From contig JAUFSD010000018.1 of assembly GCA_033030425.1 (NCBI GenBank), positions 1,116,001 to 1,180,000 of the forward strand: DNA of 64,000 nucleotides, written 5' to 3'. The DNA is from Verpa conica. Lineage: Eukaryota > Ascomycota > Pezizomycetes > Pezizales > Morchellaceae. Below are positions 39,721-48,895 of the stretch, piece after piece. The notes under the pieces were generated by a model. It searched no databases and was not told where the DNA came from. It worked only from the letters and a program-made list of their open reading frames with translations. The first letter of the stretch is position 1. Every line of letters starts with the position of its first letter. Both the position numbers and the translations under genes were made by a program.

Positions 39721-39954
39721 AGCAATGAGGAGGTCGCGGACTTTCCTGCGGACTTAGCAGCTCTCGCTAACATGAACGGTTAGTGATTTGTGAATAATTA
39801 CCGGATTTGGAATACAGTTGTTGATTCGTTCGCTGTTTGGATAGCCGGTGAGTTGAACCAACTACTTCAAGCCTACGGTCTGCCCGTTGCGGGCAATATT
39901 GGATCTCGGCTGAGTCAATTGAAAAAGTTTATCGGGATTGTCATTAATGCTTAA
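39721..39954 (+). pseudogene. SAP-domain gene fragment
   Basis: Two exon-like pieces join in phase: 39721-39778 (SNEEVADFPADLAALANMN) and 39845-39954. The second reads ELNQLLQAYGLPVAGNIGSR then LSQLKKFIG, a clear SAP-type DNA-binding helix pair (LLxxYGLPVxGNxxxLxxxL), and stops at TAA. The 66-nt intron has GTTAGT and GGATAG borders. No start codon or 5' part is visible, so it is a remnant. An acidic Ser/Asp-rich piece near 40216 may be a further exon. SAP domains bind AT-rich DNA; in fungi they are often found in transposon-associated proteins. Confidence 0.5.
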
Positions 39955-40429
39955 GCAATCAGTGTCTTGGCATCACCATTAGTGATGAGTTGGGATGAGA
40001 AGTGGCGTGTTCAGCCACTTACGTAATTATGTCATGATAGCTCGTGGATTTAAGGTGGAGAGGATGGGGGAGTTCCATCCTCTCTCCATGCTGGAATATT
40101 TAGATGAACAAGGAGAGCATTTTCTAATTGATCAATTCAATAAACGTTTCTATTAGCACAGAAAATGTCTCGTCTCTCTTTGTTTATAGATCATTAATAA
40201 TAGCTCTTTTTCAGTCGTTCAATGACAATTCGTCCTCTGATGATATAATCATCAGTAGTGATTATAACAGGGATATTAAGCAATAGATACCAATTAATTG
40301 GCGGGACTGTTTGAGGGGTTGTAGCCGATATTTATTGGCACGATAAGTAGTAAGTGTTTGTAATTCCTTTGCTCTGTTATCTAATGGGTCAGATCTATTA
40401 TTTAATTAATTTCATATTATTATTATGGA

Positions 40430-40830
40430 ATCGGGGCTTGTACCTGAAGAGGAGAGAGCGATAGCGATCGTTAATGTGTATTAGTCAGAGCCTTCCGGTA
40501 TAGAGGAGGAACGAAAGTGCTAGTAGAGGAACAGAGATAATGGGGTGCCAACCCCGTTTATATGATTCCCTCTCTGTTCTCCAGCACCAGGAACCAGACT
40601 AAGAATTACGTAGTTTATTGTTTTAAGATTTAGAATTCCTGGCGCCAGACTCAGTTCTACCGCAAAATACTTGTTTTTTGGCACCGTTAGTCTGACACCA
40701 ACGTAGTAGTACAGACACCAAGTATCAACCCAAAGCAGTAATCTTGGTTACTCGGCCGTCTCGCAGTACGGTATATAGCCAGTGCTGTCCCGCTTTTCTC
40801 GGAAAAGCTCTAACCTATACAACTACCCCT
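40430..40830 (+). repeat. Duplicated block, copy 1 (with hairpin)
   Basis: This block resembles 42100-42460, the upstream region of the intact HNH gene, in order: AGCCTTCCGGTATA, the hairpin, TATGATTCCCTCTCTGTT, ACACCAACG, a GTATCAACCC/GTGTCAACCT segment and a TTACTCGGCCGT/TTACCCGGCCGT end. Here no HNH gene follows, only the PD-(D/E)XK-like pseudogene. A third, more decayed match lies at 37430-37620. Confidence 0.65.
40526..40582 (+). other. Covarying hairpin, copy 1
   Basis: A two-part stem. The outer arm is about 10 bp (GGAACAGAGA, 40528-40537, with TCTCTGTTCT, 40571-40580). The inner arm is AATGGGGT/ACCCCGTT with a 4-nt GCCA loop. Copy 2 at 42213-42265 keeps the shape while changing paired bases on both sides. 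Confidence 0.6.
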
Positions 40831-41138
40831 AAGGATACTTACCCTTTATCTGTTGTTCAGATTGATCTGAACCAATCTAACGGAGGATGATGATGTAGAT
40901 TAAGAGTGATGATCTATGTAGCTATATATATGGACTAAGGCTAGTGTGGTTCTTAGGGCTCAGTCAGTTGTCTGCGCCACACCACTAACCGAAGGATCAT
41001 ATTCAGACAACCCAGCCGCTAGACGGTCAAGGTTCTTCCTAGGCCCCGCTTTGTCTACTTGCGTACAGTAAACAACACTCTCGTCCCCCAACCAGAGCCT
41101 AATCGAAAGTTGAATTGGACAACTTCTTATTCCGAGAT

Positions 41139-41783
41139 GACTTAGGTAGACATAGAAAAGCGACTAGGCTTTAGAATCCGAGTACTGAAAGCGATACCTG
41201 TTGATAGAATGTTGGCAAGCCTCGAATGGGATGGCCCGGAAGCCACCTTGAAGACAAAGAAAGGGTTTACGACTAAATAGTGGAATATTTTGACGTCGAG
41301 GAGTGTCTTACTGAAGCGGATGAGGATTTTGGAGAAGCCATCATCAATCATTTGGTTTACAGTATCATTAGTACTGTTCTCTTCGATCTCACACGCAAGA
41401 CCAGACGCAAGAACCTACAGTTACGAATCGAGAAGGAGATTATCTCTCCAGAAGGTGAGACAGTAGAGGGATTTGTCGTGATAGACCTAATTTCGGTAAC
41501 GGAGGAAAATGTTGCCCTCATCCTAGAAGCGAAGATATCTTCTCTTTGACAGGCCATGTGACAGTATCTGCTTTCGATAAAGGTGTTGGCGAGGTGTACG
41601 GATTTGTTACAACTGGAAGACAATGGCAGATGATTCGGTAGGATGTTACAACATGTCAGATGGCGGATGAGGTGAACATAATATACGACGGATGACGACA
41701 AAGAGAGGTGGATAAAAGATTACTCCGTTTTGGTGGACTGCGTTTACGCCGCGTTGAGTAACGGAGGCATCGTGGAGAAATGA
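41139..41783 (+). pseudogene. PD-(D/E)XK-like nuclease pseudogene
   Basis: Three frames are needed to follow it. 41150-41280 gives EKRLGFRIRVLKAIPVDRML and more, ending in a stop. 41280-41549 gives an 89-residue piece with IEKEIISPEGETVEGFVVID and then ENVALILEAK, in which D...E-x-K has the spacing of a PD-(D/E)XK nuclease core. 41718-41783 gives KDYSVLVDCVYAALSNGGIV plus EK. I read it as a broken copy of a fungal restriction-endonuclease-like family; the family link rests on the DxxL...E-A-K pattern and is an inference. A second copy of its C-terminus lies at 44302. Confidence 0.55.
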
Positions 41784-42212
41784 GTACTGTGGGCTGTTCT
41801 GTATTCTTTTGACTGGTGATCTACCAATCGAAGATGCCATAAAACGAGGATAATGATTAGGTTGTGACCTGCGGGTCACGGAGCTATTTATCTACATCCC
41901 TAGCCTCATTTGCTAGCGCTGCGCCACAGTACCTGATGCCGGGCGATTTGTTTGCGGTGACTAATTGATGATTCAGCGAATATTTTACTAGGAGAACGGG
42001 GATTCGGGTGGTGCCTGACAATGGGAGTGGCGATGGAAAGGTGGTTGCCTGGCCTTTAATTGTGTGAATGCCATTGTATACTAAATGAATTATATTTCCT
42101 AATTGTATTATGGTGAAGAGGGTAAGGGGCTTGGCCCTGTATAAGAGATATTGCTAGCGAATGTTAATATATACATGTATATGGGAGCCTTCCGGTATAT
42201 GGAAGGGGTCAG

Positions 42213-42265
42213 AGAAAACAGAGAAGCGGTGTCAACCGCTTTCTATGATTCCCTCTCTGTTTTCT
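42213..42265 (+). other. Covarying hairpin, copy 2, upstream of the HNH gene
   Basis: A perfect 12-bp outer stem (AGAAAACAGAGA, 42213-42224, with TCTCTGTTTTCT, 42254-42265) encloses an inner AGCGGT/ACCGCT stem with a GTCA loop. Compared with copy 1, two pairs changed on both strands (G-C to C-G in the inner stem, G-C to A-T in the outer stem). It lies about 240 bp before the HNH start codon. Confidence 0.6.
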
Positions 42266-42502
42266 GGCACCTCGAGCCAGTAAGTATTATACGCAGTAGA
42301 ATGCATCTTTAGTATGTAAGGACCGTGGAACCATGATTGATTCTACGTCAAAAAACCCTTTTGAACCCTTACCCTTGACACCAACGCCAGGCACCAGTGT
42401 CAACCTGATGCGGTAATTCCACTTACCCGGCCGTGATCATTAAACGGTATATAGGTATCATCCCCACCTTTAATTAGGAACCCTTAGAGACGAAAGGTCA
42501 AC

Positions 42503-43431
42503 ATGTCTAATCGAGCACTAGGACGCAATGTCAATATCTACGCTGCAAGCGATCCCACAGGCCCGGTTCTCGGGGGCCTCGTTCTTACTAACGGCGTGAC
42601 AAATGTCAACTTCTACTCGATGGTAAAAGTCTTCCTGCTTTTCGACAGCAACTACGTCTTGCGACATGAGGATGTCATGGATGCTTCGAAGGATGTCCCG
42701 AAGGATGAGCAGGCACTTCAGCCAGGGAATTACTATATTCTCACCGATGGTAGGTCGCTTCCACGCTGTAAATGATCTGCTGCTGACTCGAAGCTTTAAT
42801 AGGATCCATCGAGGTCACTAATGAGGCTTGGCTGGTCCGTACGATTTCGGTGGCTAGCGGAACTCGTGTTGTGGCGTTCCGTGATGCTGTTCGTGAGCGA
42901 GACCGGCGATGCGTTATAACAGGCAAAGTGGTACTCGATGCTGAATATGGATTCTGGACGGGCTTCGACGCTGCGCATATCTTTCCTTTAGCACATGAAG
43001 CACACTGGAAGGAGCATGACTACGGTCGCTGGATCACCATTCCGCCGGCTACCGAGTCTGCAGGATCTATCAACTCAGTTCAGAATGGAATGTTACTAAA
43101 GCAAGATATTCACGCGCTCTTCGACAGCTACATTGTGTCGATCAACCCAGACGATAATCACAAGATCGTGTGCTTCAGACGTGATGGAGAAGGGATAGCT
43201 GGGAGGCATCTCGATCGGGAATTCCTTGAGGATCCGAGTCGACCAGTGGATCAGCTGTTTCGCTGGCACTTCAGGCAGGCAGTCTTGGCGAATATGAAGG
43301 GAGCTGGCGAGCCTATATTCGAGTGTGATTTTCCGCCCGGTTCTGACATGATTGGTGAAATCCTCAGCGGTCCTAGGGCGGGAGAGAGATTGGAATTTGA
43401 GTTCTTCAGTCGCTTGGCGGGAGTCACGTGA
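42503..43431 (+). CDS. HNH endonuclease-domain protein (fungal HNH_2 type)
   Basis: Two exons, 42503-42749 and 42803-43431, give 291 aa. Residues 1-95 form a small beta-rich N-terminal domain common to fungal members of this family. The HNH core is intact: Cys119 in RCVITG, AAH at 139-141, SINSVQNG with Asn177, and DIH at 184-186 followed by LFDSYIVSINP. The last 80 residues (EFLEDPSRPVDQLFRWHFRQ onward) are helical. The predicted activity is metal-dependent DNA cleavage; the biological role of these fungal proteins is not established. The stop overlaps a strong donor (CACGTGAGT). Splicing to an AG at about 43500 would add a short Arg/Ser/Pro-rich tail. It is the only intact copy in the island. 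Confidence 0.86.
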
Positions 43432-43641
43432 GTGGGCTGGAGGACAGGCTTTTGTAGTTTAATAATTAATTCTTAATGTCTATTATTAACGGAGTGATAC
43501 AGGGTTTTACCAAGATCCCGATCACGACTAGGATCCCGACCACGTGAGAACTTGGCGCCAAGCTAGAGCCCTGCAGACTCCGCACTCAACACCACAGCTT
43601 AGAGGTGGAGATATCAACTCCACAACAAAATCATCACAACT

Positions 43642-43785
43642 ATGACTCGTCTAAAAGCTAAAGAGAGGGCTAGGGGAGAGGAAAACATCCAATTGGCTAT
43701 CAAGCACTACCGGAAGACCTCCAATCCCTTGATACGCGCAACAGCGCAGAGATATTTCAAGGAAAGGAGTATGAGGACAGCGTAG
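43642..43785 (+). pseudogene. psq-type HTH transposase fragment
   Basis: A 47-codon ORF encodes KERARGEENIQLAIKHYRK, then SNPLIRATAQRYF. This resembles the N-terminal psq/CENP-B helix-turn-helix of Pogo-type transposases (AIxxY...S.R.AAxxY). It stops at once. A second in-frame-like stretch about 43811-43939 (EHGDYLSHNILRVLEDVSRV onward) may be decayed continuation. No DDE catalytic region is present. Confidence 0.45.
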
Positions 43786-44072
43786 GCCACAAGACACAAC
43801 TAATTTAAGAGCACGGTGACTATCTGTCACATAATATACTCAGAGTATTGGAAGATGTCTCAAGGGTTTCAGCGATTGCAAAGCGATGGGCAGCAGAGAG
43901 GCAGCAAAGAAAGAAACTTTGTATTGTAACTAACTGAAGAAACGTTGCGTAAAGGGGAGGGAAAGGAAACTATTACAGAGAGGAAGCAACACTCCCTATT
44001 TATACAGAAAAACTCTACCGCACAATTCCTTTGTTCCCTGATCACGTCATTCCTTAATCCCAGTGCCCCCTT

Positions 44073-44246
44073 CATCAGCAAAAAAAAAAAAATTATTCCT
44101 CCCACAGTCTCCTGGACATCTCCTGGAGATGGCTTTTTCTAGAAGCTGTCTCCTGGAGATCAAATTTTGAAAAAATATCTCCTGGAGATAGAATTTTGGT
44201 ATTTTGTCTCCAGGAGAGCCGGGAGGAATATTTTTTTTTGCTGATG
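44073..44246. mobile_element. 174-bp palindrome-rich MITE
   Basis: The ends are inverted: CATCAGC plus an A-run then TTCCTCCC at the left; GGGAGGAATA, a T-run and GCTGATG at the right. Inside, the palindrome TCTCCTGGAGAT (or TCTCCAGGAGA) occurs four times, spaced 30-45 bp. There is no ORF. Only a weak TT dinucleotide flanks both ends, so the target duplication is uncertain. It lies just upstream of a nuclease-pseudogene fragment. Confidence 0.7.
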
Positions 44247-44301
44247 TTGCATGAGTCGCCAAGCAACTCGGTCTTGTTCCTTCTATCATTCCGTGAAAAT
44301 A

Positions 44302-44373
44302 AAGGACTATTCCGCTCTGGTAGACTGCATGTACGCCGCGTTGAGCAATGGAGGCATTGTTCAAAATGATTGA
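44302..44373 (+). pseudogene. C-terminal fragment of the PD-(D/E)XK-like family
   Basis: It encodes KDYSALVDCMYAALSNGGIV plus QND and a stop, nearly the same as the end of the pseudogene at 41139-41783 (KDYSVLVDCVYAALSNGGIV plus EK). Nothing else of the gene is present here. Confidence 0.6.
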
Positions 44374-45200
44374 AGCTGTTTCTGTGCTTCATCTACATAT
44401 TATTTTAGTATTTTGGGGGGGTCTCTGGCATGAGCTCCTAGAAGAAAGTAGTAGAAATAAGGTCTATGAAGGTGGGAAAATGTCTTGGGGCACACGGTTG
44501 ATATAACCCAAAGGCAAGCCAGCATGGCACCTCCAGGCCAACCGGAGGTAGTTCTGATCACTTACCCTTAACACCTAGTACATGTAACGTATTCGACCAG
44601 GTAGTGCGTCAGACCGGGAAGTAAGTCACATAGCAACGCATCCAAGAATTTCCAACTGAATAGCATGTTCAAAACACCACTATATTGTGATATTAATATT
44701 AAATATAGCCTCTCTTTGAAGATACTGATCCTGCTTTGGGAATTGCATCATGACTCAAGGAATTGATTGTCATCCTGGCAAGGAGATAGCTAAAGAATAT
44801 CACCAAGTATGTAGAGAAACCGTTTCTAAAAAGATTTACCCAAGGATAATCACGTAAGGGTAATATATGTACATGAGTATTGACGTGACATGTAAATGCG
44901 AGTGATCGGTGGTGAAAAACAAACATGGGGGCTCTTCAATCTGAGATGCCCCCACTAGGGAGAGAAGGCTCTTCTACAATCAACCACGCAGTACCAGCAC
45001 TGTCTTCATCGACTACTCGCATCAAATCTCTTCTTTGTCTTTCTACAGCCCCTTAAGATCTACAGTATCCTATAGTACCGCTCACTCCTATAAACCTGAT
45101 ATTGCATTGTACACTTTCTAAGATCTGTCGTCTTTCATCTAACGCTGCCCTATCCTATAAAGATTCCATCAAACCTGAATTTTGTGTGGAATTCCTCGGT
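44374..45200. other. Intergenic and promoter of paralog C
   Basis: No gene is supported. CTATAAAG at about 45155-45162 and an earlier CCTATAAACC near 45088 are TATA candidates for the gene starting at 45201. Confidence 0.45.
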
Positions 45201-47182
45201 ATGTCCTTTTGCGAAGGGCTTGCACCCCAGCCCGCAGAACCATCTCCAGAAGCATCAGGTTCAGACTGTGGGTCATGTGAATCGGAGATATATAAATTCT
45301 CCCTCGCCATACATGCTACCGAGATTTCTAGCATATTATTGACTCCGGAACGCCTGGCGGGTGAAGAGTCTGTCGGGAAAGTCAAACCGGGACCGGTTCT
45401 CCCAGTCAGGGACGACTCTAGTGATTACCGTAATATGTCTAGTAGGGAAATATCTGATACAACTACTCCTCCAACCTTGGTGATGCCGCTAGGAAAGACT
45501 GGGAAACAGAAACGGGAGGAGATGAGAATGCGTTGTTTGCTCCTGAGGCCCATTATTAAGGCAATCGAGGAGAGAGTTTACCGGGTAAAGAGACTCGGGA
45601 TTCCGATCGATCACAAAACAGCTGGCATAGGGGTGCCTGATGGAGTCAATGGGGTGGAGGGGCTGCGGGAGCTGGATTTGGAGGCTAAAATCGAATCTAG
45701 ATCAGAGTCGGGAGATCAGTATAGCATTAAAGAAAACGGACGCTCCGTCTCTGCGCCTAAATCCGATGCTTCTTCTGACAAAGAGAGTGTGGTATCACAC
45801 CCTTCACCAATTTCGCCGGGTCAGCAACTATCTACTAGCACTATTGATTCAGTCGGGGAAGAATCCTCTATACCGAATAAAATACAACCCTCCTTAGAAC
45901 AGGTGGAGAAAACCGAAGAAGACGCAAAAACGGGCATCGATTTCTCGAAAAGGAACATTGATACAACAAACGAAGTATCAATTTTCACGCCAGTGATTAA
46001 ATCCGAAGCAGCTCTTACTATAGTTAGTCAAGCGACCCATGATAAAGTCGATGAAGTTTTGACCCAACCTGGAACTTCTGTTACTTTGGGTCCAGATGTT
46101 GGTCATGTAGCTGGTTTGGGGCCTGAAAATAAAAAAGGGCCCATCCCTATACCGGTACCCCCACACCTTCGTCGTCTCAATACTATAAAATCTATGCCTT
46201 TATTAGAGAAAAGGGCTATGGTACTTCCGCGAAAGACTCATATGCCAGGTACCCCTATACCAACTCCAACACGGGCCTTCTCCTGTGCTGGTGTGCAAAA
46301 AGGACCTCCAGATGGTTCTTCCTCACCAGCACCTAAGAAAGTAAATGGAGCTGGGTTCAAGATTCCCGAGAATCCCCATTTCGGGGGTTATGATCTACGT
46401 GTGGTTCTGAAAGATCCGGCGCAAAAGGTGGATGTCAGGGGACTCAAGTTCACTGCATGGCCTGAGGCAGTAAATAGGGGGGACAGGATTGCCCAAGAGG
46501 CTCGTGCAGTAATTATTGACGTTCCAATCACACCAACCCTAAGCATAATCTCCTTGATGTGTAAAGACACAGGAAAAATAGAGAGCATCTTTATCGACCC
46601 TGCTAAGAGTAAAGCAATGGTAACCTTTACCGAGGTCAGAGATGCAGACCAGTTTTGGAGACGTGCTATGAAGCCACTAGATTTCATATCAACGAATGAT
46701 GAGAACGGTGTAACAAGCAAGCAGCAGATAATGGTGCGCATGGACTGGCCCGTCGATCAGCTTCAACACAGCATCAGGGACCGGCTATGGACCCAGAGTG
46801 CCAGCCGTATGGTCCTTCTGGGCGGGTGGGAGAAGAAGAATCTTGAAAGAGTAGTTGGAAAGGTAGGAGAGGTTGATTCAACTATAGAAGATCTTCTCGA
46901 GAGACTTGCAGAGCACTATGTCCCCGGGGGTGTTCAAGGTAGGGTGGAGAAGGTTACTTTTAAGGAGAAAGGCTGGGGATTCTTTGAAGGGACTATCCTC
47001 TATGGGGGAATTCTGGAAGCTATGGCCGCATTTGATGGGCTAAAGGTCGAACTGGAGTTTAAGGGCTGTGATATCAAGTTCGGAATTGATCCGTAGGTTC
47101 ATCATACACTAAATCTTAGTTGAAGTTACTAACCATGTTTTGGACTTATAGTTGCGAGCCACCAGTCACAACTCATTGGTAA
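45201..47182 (+). CDS. RRM-like paralog C of the clustered family
   Basis: Exons 45201-47092 and 47152-47182 give 640 aa. The last intron (59 nt) sits in phase 2 inside DP, exactly as in paralogs A and B, and the final exon adds CEPPVTTHW. The first 430 residues are disordered (Ser/Pro/Glu-rich) except a basic helix at about 105-140 (REEMRMRCLLLRPIIKAIEE). Two RRM-like folds follow: RAVIIDVPITPTLSIISLMC opens the first, MVLLGGWEKKNLERVVG the second, ending GCDIKFGIDP. It lacks the short first exon and first intron of A and B. The ATG was chosen because the longer frame opens at TTG and a TATA box lies 45 bp upstream. Confidence 0.8.
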
Positions 47183-48895
47183 CTTCCAGAACAGTCGGAA
47201 GTATATTGGAGGGGTTGGCCCTAACGGAGGAATATTGTCGAAAGTGTGATGCATCTAAGGTCCCAATGTTCGATGTTAATAGCACTTGTAATTAACGTAG
47301 AATCATATACTACTTCTAAAGGAGAGAAACTAGGTTTCCTGTATGAATTAGCAGGAGATTAAACTCTCTAAACGATAGAATTTATAGTCTCACTGAGGCC
47401 GGTTGAGTTAGGTGCTAACTATATTCAAAACGGTTGAGTTATCTTAACCTTTGTATTTAAACAAACCTGTAGATTTTTTGACTGGCAGAATATGATACAG
47501 CTCTTCTATATTTCCCAGTGTCTCTCCTGGTCTTACCTACTGGCTTTAGTTTAATTTAGATCCCAAAACTTGTCCCCAGCCTACCAAAAAAATAAACAAG
47601 AGCCCCCAGATCTATTACTGATTGAGGAGGCACCTCCGCTTAGTTAGTAGGCACTAACCGGGCACACAAAGGAGCAAAGAACAAGAGGTACAACAAGCGA
47701 GGTATTGGCCGAATGGATTCCGTTTGGTGCACCCACCAATCCTGGGGGATCTACTGCTTGCACTAGGCTCAGATCACAGGGTGGAGGCATTAATTTGTCT
47801 TTTGTCACCAGGAATTATCTTTTGTTTTATTTTTTTAGAGCACACCATGCACTCCACAGGGTGTGATAGAACTCTCTCCTTGTTTTTATTTATTTTTTAA
47901 ATGACTTTATTAGGTTTATTATATATACTTCATAGCGGGTCACTCGCGTCATGGATGGTCACTCGGATATCGTGTGTGAGTTACTGTTCTCTCTTAGAGA
48001 CGATTGGTTCTCTAAGAGAGGAAGAAGTAGGCTATCGATATATCTAAGGAAACTCCTTAACCCATCATTCACTGGAATAATGTAGTATTCTACACTATAT
48101 GTAGAAGTCTGCTGTTTTGGTTGTTCGGAGGCCATGATACAAAGGACCTTTAGTGAGTTTGAGTGGAGTTTGGCGTCGCTAGTAATGTTTTCGACGTCCT
48201 AATATATAAGTACATCATTAAATTTGTGTTTCTTTTAGTATGTGATTCTTGTACTATTAAGGTTTTTCTATTCGTATAAAGGATTCTCACCTTGTCGGAT
48301 AGGGGGCCCCCTTGTATGGGTTGGGCTTAAATTTATTTTTACATACCCCGAATAGACTAGAAAAACATATTTTATCATAGAGTTGAAGATACTCTGTGCC
48401 TAATACCGTAATATTTACTCAATAGAATATCTTTGCATACAAGGAATTTATGACTGTTCGTTTAAAGTGCCGCTTTGTACCGGGAACACGTAGCCCACTT
48501 CGGAGACACAAAAGACGGGCCTAAACCCAGATGTCTCTCTGGTAGGCAGCATCCTCCCTTGTGTCAGAGAACATGAAGATATCGAGACACAGCCGACTAT
48601 TTAAGGGGCTACAGGGATTCTTGATGTGTAGATACCTTTAAAGGGTGTTTCTACTCTTGTAGTTGCTTTCTATGCGTGAGTATATATGCAGTGAGAATGT
48701 GAGAGATGTAGAGAGCCCCCACCACCACCACCAAAACCATCATCTCATTGGCTAAATAGCACGTTTATCTAAAGTCCGACTACCTTCCACCGTCATCTAG
48801 CACTGTCTGTCTGTCGCTCTTCTGCCGCATTTCAACCTCACAAAGCCTCCTACAAATCATACCGCCACCACGCCCAACGGGAAAGAAAGAGAAGA
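47183..48895. other. Intergenic, no gene seen
   Basis: AT-rich with stops in all frames. A perfect 11-bp inverted repeat (CTCTCTTAGAG, 47989-47999, with CTCTAAGAGAG, 48010-48020) makes a hairpin with a 10-nt loop. The end (48720-48895) is CA/CT-rich and is probably the leader of the next gene. Confidence 0.45.

Noticed and set aside
47989..48020. Perfect 11-bp hairpin in intergenic DNA
   Set aside because: Single occurrence with no neighbouring gene start or TSD. Inverted repeats of this size can occur by chance in 64 kb of AT-rich sequence, so it is noted only in the intergenic entry.
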